Shown here piece after piece: positions 54,011 through 63,469 of a stretch of DNA of 64,000 nt. The DNA is from Bacteroidales bacterium (GTDB taxonomy: Bacteria > Bacteroidota > Bacteroidia > Bacteroidales > Marinilabiliaceae). Each line of letters starts with the position of its first letter. Position 1 is the first letter of the stretch. The notes below the pieces were generated by a model. The model was not told where the DNA came from and ran no database searches. It saw nothing but the letters and a program-made list of their open reading frames with translations. The stretch lies in NCBI GenBank assembly GCA_022768325.1, contig JALEMI010000034.1, forward strand, positions 1 through 64,000. The letters run 5' to 3'. The position numbers and the translations under genes were made by a program.

Positions 54011-54781
54011 TTACGCCTCGCCCGTCCACTCGTCGATGAGTTGGCGGGCGATGCTCATTTTGCCTGGCAGCGCGGGGAGAGCGTCGCGCTTGAAGAACTT
54101 GGCATCGATAAGCTCCTCCTCTTGGATCTTAATCTCGCCGCTGACGTATTTGGCGACAAAGCCAATCATGAGGCCAGAGGGGAAAGGCCAGGGCTGGCTG
54201 GCAGCATAGCGGATGTTGTCGATCTCGAGTCCCGTCTCCTCGCGCACCTCGCGGCGGACGCACTCTTCGAGGCTCTCTCCGACCTCGACAAAGCCGGCTA
54301 CGAGGCCATAGTGGTCATCGCGGAAATTGCGGGCGCGAACCATGAGAATCTCGTCGTCGCCCCGCTCTACACGGACAATGATGGCGGGCGATATGGGAGG
54401 ATAGGTCTCGTGGCCACAGGCGGGGCACTTCTTGGAGATGTCGGTCAGCGGTTGAAGTTTTGCGCCGCACTCGGGGCAGAAGTGGCTTTGGGCTTCCCAG
54501 AAGACCATCTGCTTGGCCTTGCCTGCGGCATTGAACTCGTCGCGGCGCATGGTGAGAAAGAGTGGGCGGAAATCGACAGCCTGGAGCGAAGAGGAAGAGG
54601 GCCACTCGGCGAGGTATGTAGCGACGAGGTCGGCACTATTGGCATGAACCGTGATGAGCTTGGCGTCGGCGGGAAGGAGTTTTTCGACATCGGCGACGGT
54701 CGGGAGAGCTGGCGCATCGGGCATTTGCTTGACAACCATCTGCCCACGACCGACGAATATGCATATATTGTTGGAATTCAT
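54011..54781 (-). CDS. nudC: NAD(H) pyrophosphatase NudC
   Basis: Nudix hydrolase that splits NADH/NAD and may remove NAD caps from RNA. 256 residues. N-terminal domain, four-Cys zinc ribbon (CPECG...CPACG), Nudix box GFVEVGESLEECVRREVREETGLE spread over about residues 157-180, and the NudC-specific SQPWPFPSGLMIGF motif just after it. Minus strand, convergent with the LuxR-type gene 20 bases away. Confidence 0.95.
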   Translation of the reverse strand: MNSNNICIFVGRGQMVVKQMPDAPALPTVADVEKLLPADAKLITVHANSADLVATYLAEWPSSSSLQAVDFRPLFLTMRRDEFNAAGKAKQMVFWEAQSHFCPECGAKLQPLTDISKKCPACGHETYPPISPAIIVRVERGDDEILMVRARNFRDDHYGLVAGFVEVGESLEECVRREVREETGLEIDNIRYAASQPWPFPSGLMIGFVAKYVSGEIKIQEEELIDAKFFKRDALPALPGKMSIARQLIDEWTGEA

Positions 54782-54836
54782 ATAGATAGGGATGAAGTAT
54801 TGGCGAAAGTCAGCCTAAAATATTTTGAGAGTAAGA

Positions 54837-54866
54837 GAGGCTGGCGAAATCTGTTTCGCCAGCCTC
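54837..54866 (-). terminator. Perfect hairpin after the nucleotidyltransferase gene
   Basis: 13-base perfect stem (54837-54849 with 54854-54866) and 4-base loop, between the nucleotidyltransferase stop and nudC. Confidence 0.8.
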
Positions 54867-54893
54867 AGTCGCTATGGTTATGCAGAAAAGAGC

Positions 54894-55805
54894 TTAGAAC
54901 AGCTTAGCGGGATATTCGCCCTTGTCGATGAGGGCTTGAATCTTGTCGACCACTCCTTGGCGGTCGGCGGCGTAGGTGACGCCGAACCAGTGGCTTGTGG
55001 TGTCGAGCACCTTGACTGTCGCTGTCTTATCGTTGATGAGCTTATTGACCATGAGCGGGATGAAGAACTCGGCCTTGAGATTGGTCATGTTCTTGGGGTC
55101 GGAGAGGAACTCCTTGAAGTAGGCCTCGCTGTGAGCGAAGTAGTCGGGGGTGAAGCCCCAGACGTTCATGGAGACGGGGGTATTGTCTGGCACGGCGACC
55201 CATTTGCCCTCCTCGTCCTTGTAGCATACGGGGCCGTCGACCCTCATGATCTCGGTGCGCTCGACGACGGTTGTGAGATTGCCGTTCTCGTCGGTGGAGC
55301 AGATGCCGCGAGCGACGGTGCCGCTCTCGCTGAGGGTATTGCCGACGCGGAAACCGACCATGCAATAGTCGTTCTTAGCGTCTTGCGGGAGGTTGGAGAG
55401 GTACTTGCCGATGACGGCGAACGTATCGCGGCCATAGAAATCGTCGGCATTGATTACGGCGAAAGGCTCTTTGATGACATCCTTGCCCATCAGGACGGCG
55501 TGGTTGGTGCCCCATGGTTTTTGGCGACCTTCGGGGCAAGTGAAGCCCTCGGGGAGGTCGTTGATGCTCTGGAAGACGAGCTCTGTAGGGATGTGACCTT
55601 CGTACTTGGAGAGAACCTTCTCGCGGAAAGCGTCCTCAAAATCTTTTCGGATGACGAAGACAACCTTGCCGAAGCCGCCACGGATGGCGTCGAAGATGGA
55701 GTAGTCCATGATTGTCTCGCCATTGGGGCCGAGACCGTCGAGCTGCTTGAGACCGCCGTAGCGGCTACCCATTCCTGCGGCGAGGACGAAAAGTGTTGGT
55801 TTCAT
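54894..55805 (-). CDS. Sugar-phosphate nucleotidyltransferase family protein
   Basis: A 303-residue cytosolic protein of the NTP-transferase fold. N-terminal motif LFVLAAGMGSRYGGLKQLDGLGPNGETIMDY is a nucleotide-binding signature with an unusual GLKQL, NADDFYG carries the metal Asp, and PWGTNHAVL lies between. The exact sugar is not evident. The protein is common in Bacteroidales, where it is usually annotated only as a nucleotidyltransferase. No sugar-pathway partner is adjacent. Confidence 0.85.
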   Translation of the reverse strand: MKPTLFVLAAGMGSRYGGLKQLDGLGPNGETIMDYSIFDAIRGGFGKVVFVIRKDFEDAFREKVLSKYEGHIPTELVFQSINDLPEGFTCPEGRQKPWGTNHAVLMGKDVIKEPFAVINADDFYGRDTFAVIGKYLSNLPQDAKNDYCMVGFRVGNTLSESGTVARGICSTDENGNLTTVVERTEIMRVDGPVCYKDEEGKWVAVPDNTPVSMNVWGFTPDYFAHSEAYFKEFLSDPKNMTNLKAEFFIPLMVNKLINDKTATVKVLDTTSHWFGVTYAADRQGVVDKIQALIDKGEYPAKLF

Positions 55806-55854
55806 AGTTCTGACTATTTATAATGCCATTATATATAGAACAAATTTTTGGAGT

Positions 55855-58194
55855 CTATTTATTTACGGAGACTTTGAGCTTATCTCCATCCTTGTCGACA
55901 GCGAGGGTGTCTCCCTCCTTCACTCCACCGAAGAGGAGAGCCTCCATGAGAGCGGGTTTGAGAAGCTTGCCGATGGAGCGATCCATCTCTCGTGCGCCAT
56001 AGTGGGAAGAGAAACCCGTGCCGAGGAGAACCTCGCGGGCCTCGGGGGAGAGCGAGAAACGGACATTTCGCTTCTTCTCGAGAATGGACTGCAACTCGGA
56101 CACTTTGCGGTCGAGAATCTGCACGGCCATATCGCGGCTCATGTCGTGGAAAGAGACGATTTGGGTGAGCCTATTGAGGAACTCGGGCGCGAAGACCCTC
56201 TTAAGCTCGGCACCCATGACCTCGCTCTTCTCGCTGTTGGCACCGAAACCGAGGCCTTTGCCAGTGGCGAAACGCGCACCGGCGTTGGACGTCATGATGA
56301 TAATCGTGCCCGTGAAATCGGCCTTCTGCCCCTTATTGTCGGTGAGCTTGGCGTAGTCGAGGACTTGGAGGAGGAGATTGAAGACTGCGGAATGGGCTTT
56401 CTCAATCTCGTCGAAGAGGAGGACGCAGTGGGGATTCTTGCGGACGGCATCGGTAAGGAGGCCTCCGTCGTCGTAGCCTACATAGCCTGCGGGAGAGCCG
56501 ACGAGCTTGGAGACCGTATGTTGTTCGGAATACTCACTCATGTCGAAACGGATGAGACGCGTACCCAATTCGGCAGCGAGGACCTTTGCCAGCTCGGTCT
56601 TTCCGACACCCGTGGGACCTACAAAAAGGTAGGACGCGAGAGGCTTGGAATCGTCGCTCAGGCCAGCTTTGGCGAGGAGGACGCTCTGCGCGACACCATG
56701 GACTGCCTCGTCTTGGCCAAAAATCTTCTTCAAGATGTTGGGTTCAAGCTCGCGGAGACGCTCCTCCTTTGTCTCGCGCATGGAGATATTGTCAAAGCCC
56801 ATGGCCTTGAGATAGTTATCTACCGAAGCGCGGGAGACAATCTTAGGCTCGGGTTTCTTCTTAAGCGACGCCTTCATCTCGGTGAAAGCGCAGACGCTCT
56901 CAAGGAGGTCGATGGCTCGGCCGGGCATTGCCATCTCCTTGGAATAGGACGAGAGGGCGGTATCGACAACGTAGTCGACGACCCCATCCTCGCTCTTAAG
57001 GAGATGCTTGCTGACGATGCCATCGATGGCAATTGAGAGAATATTGCGGCAATCGGGGTCAACCTTTGGCTCGGCGAGGTCAATCCTTGTGAAATTCTTC
57101 TCGATGTAGGGATTGTTTTGCGTGAGCCTCTTGTATTGCTCGAACGTCGCGGTAGTGACGATTCGGGCATCGGTGTCTTGCGTGAGCGAGATGAGCAGTT
57201 TGAGCGTGTCGGGCGTCGTATCGTTGACATTTTGAGGGACCATGTCTGCCATGTTGTCGACGAAGATGACGGCCATAGACGTTGCGCCGTCTGGCATAGT
57301 CACCGAGCCGATGATGTCGGCAATATGGTTCTCAATCTCGTCGGTATAGGATACGCCCGTGACTACGGCAGAGGGGTTGAGCTTGTAGAACTTCGCGCCA
57401 TTGAAGCGCGAGCCTGAGCGGAAATCGTTGTGGGCCTTGATGAGACCCTTAATCATGGCCGACTTGCCGACACCACGGTCGCCGACGAAGACGATGTTAC
57501 CCTTGTGGGACTTGAGGAGCGTCATGATGGCCCGCCTCAGATCGTCCTCTCGGCCGTAGAAATCGAAGCCGCTGTAGCTGAGATTGTCGTTGAGGAGGAC
57601 ACACGCCTCGTCCTCCCTGTCCACCTCGTCGTCGTAGTCGTCGGAGTCGAAATCGTCATCGTCATCAAACTCGACATCTTGCTTACGGTCGCCGAAGAAC
57701 GGGTCGTTTTCTGGCTCATCCAAATAGTAGAGGTCGGCGTACTTCTTGAGGATGACCTTCATCACCCGAGGCTTGATGAACTGGTGGAGAATGCGGCTTG
57801 CGTCGGTGGGTTGGTAGAGGTAGAGAGCGGAGAAATAGAAGAAAACGGAGTAAGGGCTCTGCGTACTCTCCGCCATTTGCCTTGATTGTTCGAAGACGGC
57901 ACGTGCGGCTACGGAATCCTCAATCCTGTACTCCTTAGACTTGGGGACGCATTCAAGCTCGCCGATGTAGTTATCCACCTCATCGACCAAGCCCTTGTAG
58001 TTCACCTTGTGGTCTTGGAGGAGGGTTCGCACTTGCTCTTTGCCGAGCAAAACGCGCAGATAGACCTCGGGCGTGCAGAACTGCAGCCTCTTCTGCTTGG
58101 CAAACTCAGTGACTTCCCTAAGGAAAAAAACGAGTTGCTGAAAGTCTCTCGTCTCTAAGTATCGGTCTTTCGCTAAATTGTTTCTTTTAGGCAT
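55855..58194 (-). CDS. clpA: ATP-dependent Clp protease ATP-binding subunit ClpA
   Basis: AAA+ unfoldase that feeds substrates to ClpP. 779 residues: N-domain (LETRDFQQLVFFLREVTEFA...), a very acidic linker at about residues 165-195 (EFDDDDDFDSDDYDDEVDRED), first AAA module with GDRGVGKSAM, second with FVGPTGVGKTELAKVLAA and LLFDEIEKAH, and the D2-small domain (APEFLNRLTQIVSF). ATG 58194 lies inside the end of clpS (8-base overlap), the usual adaptor-unfoldase coupling. An IGF/L-type ClpP loop could not be located by eye. The acidic run between N-domain and D1 is the unusual feature. Confidence 0.93.
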   Translation of the reverse strand: MPKRNNLAKDRYLETRDFQQLVFFLREVTEFAKQKRLQFCTPEVYLRVLLGKEQVRTLLQDHKVNYKGLVDEVDNYIGELECVPKSKEYRIEDSVAARAVFEQSRQMAESTQSPYSVFFYFSALYLYQPTDASRILHQFIKPRVMKVILKKYADLYYLDEPENDPFFGDRKQDVEFDDDDDFDSDDYDDEVDREDEACVLLNDNLSYSGFDFYGREDDLRRAIMTLLKSHKGNIVFVGDRGVGKSAMIKGLIKAHNDFRSGSRFNGAKFYKLNPSAVVTGVSYTDEIENHIADIIGSVTMPDGATSMAVIFVDNMADMVPQNVNDTTPDTLKLLISLTQDTDARIVTTATFEQYKRLTQNNPYIEKNFTRIDLAEPKVDPDCRNILSIAIDGIVSKHLLKSEDGVVDYVVDTALSSYSKEMAMPGRAIDLLESVCAFTEMKASLKKKPEPKIVSRASVDNYLKAMGFDNISMRETKEERLRELEPNILKKIFGQDEAVHGVAQSVLLAKAGLSDDSKPLASYLFVGPTGVGKTELAKVLAAELGTRLIRFDMSEYSEQHTVSKLVGSPAGYVGYDDGGLLTDAVRKNPHCVLLFDEIEKAHSAVFNLLLQVLDYAKLTDNKGQKADFTGTIIIMTSNAGARFATGKGLGFGANSEKSEVMGAELKRVFAPEFLNRLTQIVSFHDMSRDMAVQILDRKVSELQSILEKKRNVRFSLSPEAREVLLGTGFSSHYGAREMDRSIGKLLKPALMEALLFGGVKEGDTLAVDKDGDKLKVSVNK

Positions 58195-58489
58195 CTTCGG
58201 TTTTAATTCTGAGCGGGAAATTTTCGGCGCGCGCCATAGCCATGCCGGCTTCGGCTTTGCTTTCGGCAATATCTTTTGGATAAACTCCGACCACAGCACT
58301 GCCGTTACGGTCTATGGCAGAAGTTGTTCTTTCGGCCTCATCGTGCTCCATGAAAAAGACATCCTCGAGCATACGGGTGACGAACTCGAAAGTTGTCACG
58401 TCGTCGTTGAGGACGATGACTTTACACTTGTTAGGCTCCTTGGTCTTGCGCCTCGGCAGACGAGATGCGACCTTCTGTAACTGTTCCAT
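58187..58489 (-). CDS. clpS: ClpS-like Clp protease adaptor
   Basis: Delivers N-end-rule substrates to ClpA. 100 residues, typical. The core motif VIVLNDDVTTFEFVTRML contains the Asn-Asp pair and the residues forming the N-degron pocket; FFMEHDEAERTTSAIDRNGSAVVGVY follows, where His is in the position usually used to bind the substrate amino terminus. Overlaps clpA, so the two are translationally coupled. Confidence 0.92.
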   Translation of the reverse strand: MEQLQKVASRLPRRKTKEPNKCKVIVLNDDVTTFEFVTRMLEDVFFMEHDEAERTTSAIDRNGSAVVGVYPKDIAESKAEAGMAMARAENFPLRIKTEDA

Positions 58490-58565
58490 TTGAGAGTTGG
58501 CTGCAGGGTGTTGAGACTATCATCTTGCTAAATTAAACATTTTAAACCCAAAGCTCAAAAAAAGA

Positions 58566-58615
58566 GCCTGCCACGACCAGCCGCGCGACAGAAAGCGCGG
58601 CGAGCCGTGGCAGGC
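58566..58615 (-). terminator. Strong nested hairpin terminator after the second metY-type gene
   Basis: GCCTGCCACG pairs with CGTGGCAGGC and GCCGCGC with GCGCGGC inside; on the minus strand the stem is followed by TCTTTTTTT. Confidence 0.93.
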
Positions 58616-58650
58616 AAGGCATATTAAAGAACAGGTTCGGTATGGCTAAA

Positions 58651-59940
58651 TTAGATCTGCGCGAAAGCCTGGTCGATGTCGGCGATGATGTCGTCGATGT
58701 GCTCGGTGCCGATAGAGAGGCGGACCGTAGAGGGGGTGATGTGCTGTTGCTCGAGCTCCTCGGGGCTGAGCTGTGAGTGTGTCGTCGTGGCGGGATGGAT
58801 GGCGAGGCTCTTGACATCGGCGACATTGGCGAGGAGGGAGAAAATCTTCAGCGCGTCGATGAACGTCCACGCCTCTTCTTGGCCGCCTTTGATCTCGAAA
58901 GTGAAGATGGAGCCGCCACCGTTGGGGAAGTACTTGTTGTAGAGCTCATGGTCGGGATGGTAGGCGAGGGCAGGGTGATTGACCCGCGCCACCTTGGGGT
59001 GCTTGGAGAGATAGTCTACCACCTTGAGGGCGTTGTAGACGTGACGCTCAACTCGGAGGGACAGCGTCTCAAGGCCTTGGAGCAAGATGAAGGCGTTGAA
59101 GGGCGAGATGGTTGCACCAGTATCGCGGAGCAAGACGGCGCGGATGCGGGTGACGAAAGCTGCTGCTCCGGCGACATCGGCGAACACGGCACCGTGGTAA
59201 GAGGGGTCGGGCTTGGCGAGTGTCGGGTACTTATCGGCGTTCTTCTTCCAATCGAAGGTGCCGCCGTCGACAACTACGCCGCCGAGGCTTGAGCCGTGAC
59301 CGCCGATGAACTTGGTGGCGGAGTGGACGACAATGTCGGCACCATGTTCGATAGGACGGATGAGGAAAGGCGTGCCGAAAGTATTGTCGACGATGAAGAC
59401 GACATTATGGCGGTGGGCGACCTCAGCGATGGCGTCAAGATTAGTGACATCGGAATTGGGGTTTCCGAAGGTCTCGGCGTAGACGACCTTTGTCTCGGGG
59501 AGGATGGCAGCTTCGAGGGCAGCGAGGTCGTTGACGTTGACGATTGTATACTTGACGCCCTGAGCGGCAAGAGTGTGGGTGATGAGATTGTAGGAACCGC
59601 CATAAAGGTTGTCGGCCGCTACGACATGGTCGCCTGGGAGAAGGATGTTTTGGAGGGCGTAAGTGATTGCCGCGGCACCAGAGGCGACAGCCAGACCTGC
59701 CACACCACCTTCGAGAGCCGCCACGCGGTCTTCAAAAACGCCCTGAGTGGAGTTGGTAAGACGGCCGTAGATGTTACCCGCGTCACGGAGTCCGAAGCGG
59801 TCGGCGGCGTGTTGGGAATTGCGGAAGACGTATGACGTGGTCTGGTAGATGGGCACTGCACGTGCGTCGGTTGCGGGATCGGGATTCTCTTGACCAACAT
59901 GAACTTGAAGGGTCTCGAAGTGAAGTTTGCTCTGTGCCAT
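58651..59940 (-). CDS. O-acetylhomoserine sulfhydrylase-type PLP enzyme (second copy)
   Basis: 429 residues of the same PLP family as the enzyme at 48.1 kb but clearly divergent. It starts [22 protein letters not shown], the canonical opening of O-acetylhomoserine aminocarboxypropyltransferases, and has [31 protein letters not shown] and the Schiff-base Lys in [12 protein letters not shown]. This sequence is the closer match to classical MetY; the other copy may use cysteine or a different acceptor. ATG 59940 is preferred to an in-frame start 75 bases upstream, which lacks family similarity. A CATCTTTG box (minus, 60026-60033) may be its -7 element. Confidence 0.92.
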   Translation of the reverse strand: MAQSKLHFETLQVHVGQENPDPATDARAVPIYQTTSYVFRNSQHAADRFGLRDAGNIYGRLTNSTQGVFEDRVAALEGGVAGLAVASGAAAITYALQNILLPGDHVVAADNLYGGSYNLITHTLAAQGVKYTIVNVNDLAALEAAILPETKVVYAETFGNPNSDVTNLDAIAEVAHRHNVVFIVDNTFGTPFLIRPIEHGADIVVHSATKFIGGHGSSLGGVVVDGGTFDWKKNADKYPTLAKPDPSYHGAVFADVAGAAAFVTRIRAVLLRDTGATISPFNAFILLQGLETLSLRVERHVYNALKVVDYLSKHPKVARVNHPALAYHPDHELYNKYFPNGGGSIFTFEIKGGQEEAWTFIDALKIFSLLANVADVKSLAIHPATTTHSQLSPEELEQQHITPSTVRLSIGTEHIDDIIADIDQAFAQI

Positions 59941-60193
59941 AGTATTGATTCTTTTATTTTGTTTCTTGTTTATGAAATTTGTCTGTTTTGTCGTCGTGAG
60001 ATTCATTTCTCTCATCTTGACATTGCAAAGATGCGCACATCTCTAATTCTGTCCTAATAATTCAACTTATATTAGAAAACCATTCTGAAAATTCTAATTT
60101 AACAGAACGAACATAAGGATTAGCACCCCAAAAACAGCATTTGGCAGAATGGACGCAAGAAAGGCCTCCCCCACCCTACGGGGCAAATATTGC

Positions 60194-60201
60194 TACCTTT
60201 G
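60194..60201 (+). promoter_or_regulatory. Putative -7 box (TACCTTTG) for the T9SS plug gene
   Basis: Plus-strand consensus match 31 bases before the start codon, in the divergent gap 59941-60231. Confidence 0.55.
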
Positions 60202-60231
60202 CCTCAGACCCAAACATTGAACCCCGAGAAT

Positions 60232-61515
60232 ATGCTCAGAAAAGCAATGGTCATTGCCATGCTCGCCGCCGGAGCAGAGGCACAGGCAGGAGCCCCACCA
60301 TCGTTCAGGATGTCGGGCGTAAAGACAGTAGAATTGCGCCACGAATCGGCGGCGGACAGACGCGAGGGGCGCATCCCCGGCTGCATTGTGTGCCACCTTG
60401 GGCAGGCGGAGACGTTGACCTTGGACTTCGACGTCATTGACGGAGCCACGGAATCGCTCTATTACAGCTTTGTGCATTATGACGCGCGGTGGGAGACGTC
60501 GGACATGATGGAGATGGAATACGTCAGCGGGCTGAACAAGATATACGGGGCGGAGACATCGCGGCTGTCGTTCAACACGACCGTGGCGTTTGTGCACTAC
60601 ACGATGACGATAAGCACGGAGACGCTCTTGGCATCGGGCAACTACATGATAGAGGTGCGTGACGCCGCTGACGAACGCCTCGTATTGAGCGAGCCGATGT
60701 GGCTGACGGAAGACGCGTGCGGACTGGGGGTGAGAGTGGACAAGGGGGAAGCGACCCAAGAGATAGACGTGGCGGTGAAATGGCCTCGGCACGGGCTTAT
60801 GCAGCCCGAGACGCAGATGACGATTTGCGCATGGCAGAACAAGCGGACGGACGACATACGATACGCTGAGGGGCCTACCTACGTACGTCAGGACGAGATA
60901 ACGTATCAGCACCTTGACGAATGGCGTTTTTGCGGCGGGACGGAGTGGCGATGGCTCGACAGCCGGAGCATCAGACAGCTGGGGATAAGCGACTCGCGGG
61001 TGGAATTTGCGGGCGGGATGTACAACTACACCCTTGCCACGGACACTCGCCCGAAGGGGTATAGCTATCACGAAGACTTTGACGGCGGGCAATGGGTAGA
61101 GACCCACGACCGACGTGACGACGAGGCGGAGCTTGTGGCGGACTATGCCATAGCCCACTTCACGTATGCCCCACCCGACCCGTCGATATTGACAACGCAC
61201 GACGTATACGTGATAGGCGACGCGACGGGATGGGAGCCGACGAGCGGCAATAGGCTTGAAGCCGACGGCTCGACAATGAGCTTCCGCGGGCAGAGCCTCG
61301 TGAAACAGGGCCTCATGAACTACCTATACGTATCGCGCCCTAAGCGACAGAGGCGAGAAGCCCCGCAAATGACGGACACGGAGGGATGTTACGGGCAGAC
61401 TGAGAACGACTACCACATTGCAGTATACGTCCGCAAGCCGGGCGACACGTATGATCACCTCGTGGCGTTTAAGACGCACAACACCCTCACGTCGCGGAGC
61501 GAGTTTATCAACTGA
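60232..61515 (+). CDS. Type IX secretion system plug protein (DUF5103 family)
   Basis: A 427-residue exported protein with a short signal peptide (MLRKAMVIAMLAAGAEAQA). The N-terminal domain has the DUF5103 pattern: a statement of TLTLDFDVIDGATESLYYSFVHYDARWE, then a second domain with YVIGDATGWEP and DYHIAVYVRKPG near the end. In Flavobacterium the family member closes the periplasmic side of the SprA translocon until cargo arrives. It sits alone here with its own promoter and terminator; no other T9SS component is in the window. Charged and Met-rich but otherwise normal length. Confidence 0.85.
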   Translation: MLRKAMVIAMLAAGAEAQAGAPPSFRMSGVKTVELRHESAADRREGRIPGCIVCHLGQAETLTLDFDVIDGATESLYYSFVHYDARWETSDMMEMEYVSGLNKIYGAETSRLSFNTTVAFVHYTMTISTETLLASGNYMIEVRDAADERLVLSEPMWLTEDACGLGVRVDKGEATQEIDVAVKWPRHGLMQPETQMTICAWQNKRTDDIRYAEGPTYVRQDEITYQHLDEWRFCGGTEWRWLDSRSIRQLGISDSRVEFAGGMYNYTLATDTRPKGYSYHEDFDGGQWVETHDRRDDEAELVADYAIAHFTYAPPDPSILTTHDVYVIGDATGWEPTSGNRLEADGSTMSFRGQSLVKQGLMNYLYVSRPKRQRREAPQMTDTEGCYGQTENDYHIAVYVRKPGDTYDHLVAFKTHNTLTSRSEFIN

Positions 61516-61537
61516 CGGAGGGGCGCAAGAAGCGGGA

Positions 61538-61580
61538 AACAAACCGCCCGAAGCGAGATGTTCGCTTCGGGCGGTTTGTT
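61538..61580. terminator. Perfect 19-base hairpin, bidirectional terminator
   Basis: 61538-61556 pairs exactly with 61562-61580 around a 5-base loop, between the convergent T9SS plug gene and yqeY. Confidence 0.93.
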
Positions 61581-61613
61581 ATTGAAAGCCCCATAGGGGA
61601 GGGGCGTGGCGAC

Positions 61614-62069
61614 TTACATTGCGGAGAGAAGTTTCTTGACGCAATCGGAGATGGCTTTGCCCTCGGCTCGTCCGGCGAGTTCTTTGGAGGCTGTGCCCAT
61701 GACCTTGCCCATATCCTTGGCGGACGTGGCACCTACCTTGGCGATGATGGCAGCCACGGCGGCTTCGAGCTCCTCGGCGGACATTGTTGCGGGGAGGTAT
61801 GCGGCGATTACATCGGCTTGGGCAGTCTCGGTCTCGGCGAGGTCGGGTCGGTTCTGCTCAATGTAGATTTGCGCGGACTCGCGGCGTTGCTTGACCATCT
61901 TCTGGAGAATCTTGAAGACGTCGGCATCGGCGAGGTCGCCGTTTGCGCCTTTGGCTGTCATGGCTTCGAGCAATTCCTTCTTGATGCCCCTGACGGCTTC
62001 GAGGCGAGTGTGGTCGTGGGCCTTCATTGCGGCCTTGATGTCTTCTGTAATCTTTTCGATGAAGCTCAT
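61614..62069 (-). CDS. yqeY: GatB/YqeY domain-containing protein
   Basis: A 151-residue cytosolic all-helical protein related to the tRNA-binding tail of the amidotransferase subunit GatB. MSFIEKITEDIKAAMKAHDHTRLEAVRGIKKEL, KQRRESAQIYIEQNRPDLAETE and GKVMGTASKELAGRAEGKAI are the conserved blocks. Function not established; weak aminoacyl-tRNA or tRNA binding is assumed. It follows ftsZ by 26 bases, a gene order conserved in Bacteroidota. Confidence 0.94.
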   Translation of the reverse strand: MSFIEKITEDIKAAMKAHDHTRLEAVRGIKKELLEAMTAKGANGDLADADVFKILQKMVKQRRESAQIYIEQNRPDLAETETAQADVIAAYLPATMSAEELEAAVAAIIAKVGATSAKDMGKVMGTASKELAGRAEGKAISDCVKKLLSAM

Positions 62070-62095
62070 AATGACTATGATTAAGGTGTTAGTGT

Positions 62096-63436
62096 TCAGG
62101 CGTTAACGCAGTTGGTGTCTCGTCGGATGTAGGCGGGCCTTTGCTCAATGTTGGCCAGCTCCTCCTCGGTCAGCTTATCGAGAGGGAGGCAGGCGACATC
62201 GGCGAGGTCAGAAGTGGAGTAGACCTTGGACATCCGTTTTGCGGAGGACTTGCCCGAGCCATAGAGTTTCACGTAGATTTCGTCGGTCTCTTCGTCCTCG
62301 GGGCTGACGGACATGACGACAACGGGGGACTTCTCCTCATCGTCGGCTGTTTTCGTCTTTTTGGCGCTCTCGCCACGTGAAATGTGGACGACCTCTTGGC
62401 TCTTGTTGCCAATCTCGAAACAATCGGCCTCGAAGCCCGTAGCCACGACGACGACGCAGATGACACCTTCTTCGAGAGTTTCGTCAGCGCCGGCGCCCCA
62501 TATCACGGTATTCTCGTCATTATCGTCTCCTCCGGCCCTCTCGTAGACGTAATTAGTGATGTAGGTGAACTCTTCGGTTGTTAGGTCCCTCTCGTTTTTG
62601 GTGGTCACGCTTAAAAGCACGTGCTTGGCCCCGTTAATGTCGTTGTTGTTGAGAAGCGGCGACTCGAGGGCTTGCTTTACGGCCACCTCCGCGCGTTTAT
62701 CGCCTTCGGCTTTGGCGATGCCCATGAGAGCGCAGCCGCTGTCGGTCATAGCCGTACGGACATCGGCGAAGTCGACATTTATGCGGTTGTGGCGTGTGAT
62801 GAGCTGTGAGATGCCACGAGCGGCATCGCTCATGACCTTGTCGCAGAGGTCGAAAGTGTCGACGAGGGAGGTCTTTTCGCCTCCCGCCATTTCGAGAACC
62901 CTATCGGTATTGACAACAAGCATGGCGTCGACACACTCGCTCATATTCCTTGCGCCCTTAATGGCCTGACGGATACGTGGTTTGCCCTCGCGGCTGTATG
63001 GGATGTTAACGATACCGATTGTCAGAATACCTTTTTTCTTAGCGGCTTGGGCGATAACCGGCGCAGCACCCGTGCCAGTGCCACCACCCATGCCCGCTGT
63101 GACGAAAACCATTTTCGTATTTTCGTCAAGCATGGCATCGATGTCGGGCATGGACTCTATGGCACTGTCGCGGCCACGTTCGGGATTGTTACCCGCACCG
63201 AGGCCACCCGTAAGCATCGCGCCGAGCTGAATCTTGCGCTGAATTGGGCTGTTCTCAAGGGCTTGGGCATCGGTGTTGCATACGACGAGATTTACGCCCT
63301 TGATGTCCATGTTGTACATGTTGTTGACAGCGTTACTGCCTGCGCCGCCGACACCAATTATCTTGATAATTTCGGACTTCTCCTCTTTCTCAGGAATGAC
63401 GAAATTATCAATCAGTCCGTTTCCGTTTTCTTCCAT
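62096..63436 (-). CDS. ftsZ: Cell division protein FtsZ
   Basis: Tubulin-like GTPase forming the division ring. 446 residues: IGVGGAGSNAVNNM, the GTP loop GMGGGTGTGAAP, the T7 region with NVDFADVRTAM, an acidic linker of about 80 residues, and a C-terminal peptide with EQRPAYIRRDTN. The longer tail beyond the GTPase core is usual in Bacteroidota. Between ftsA (33 bases upstream) and yqeY. Confidence 0.98.
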   Translation of the reverse strand: MEENGNGLIDNFVIPEKEEKSEIIKIIGVGGAGSNAVNNMYNMDIKGVNLVVCNTDAQALENSPIQRKIQLGAMLTGGLGAGNNPERGRDSAIESMPDIDAMLDENTKMVFVTAGMGGGTGTGAAPVIAQAAKKKGILTIGIVNIPYSREGKPRIRQAIKGARNMSECVDAMLVVNTDRVLEMAGGEKTSLVDTFDLCDKVMSDAARGISQLITRHNRINVDFADVRTAMTDSGCALMGIAKAEGDKRAEVAVKQALESPLLNNNDINGAKHVLLSVTTKNERDLTTEEFTYITNYVYERAGGDDNDENTVIWGAGADETLEEGVICVVVVATGFEADCFEIGNKSQEVVHISRGESAKKTKTADDEEKSPVVVMSVSPEDEETDEIYVKLYGSGKSSAKRMSKVYSTSDLADVACLPLDKLTEEELANIEQRPAYIRRDTNCVNA

Positions 63437-63469
63437 AGAGATATTTTGTTTGGCGTAGATTTTAATGGA

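Noticed and set aside
59941..60231. SAM-II-type riboswitch before either metY-type gene
   Set aside because: Neither upstream region shows the conserved A/T-rich pseudoknot blocks; only promoter-like boxes were found.
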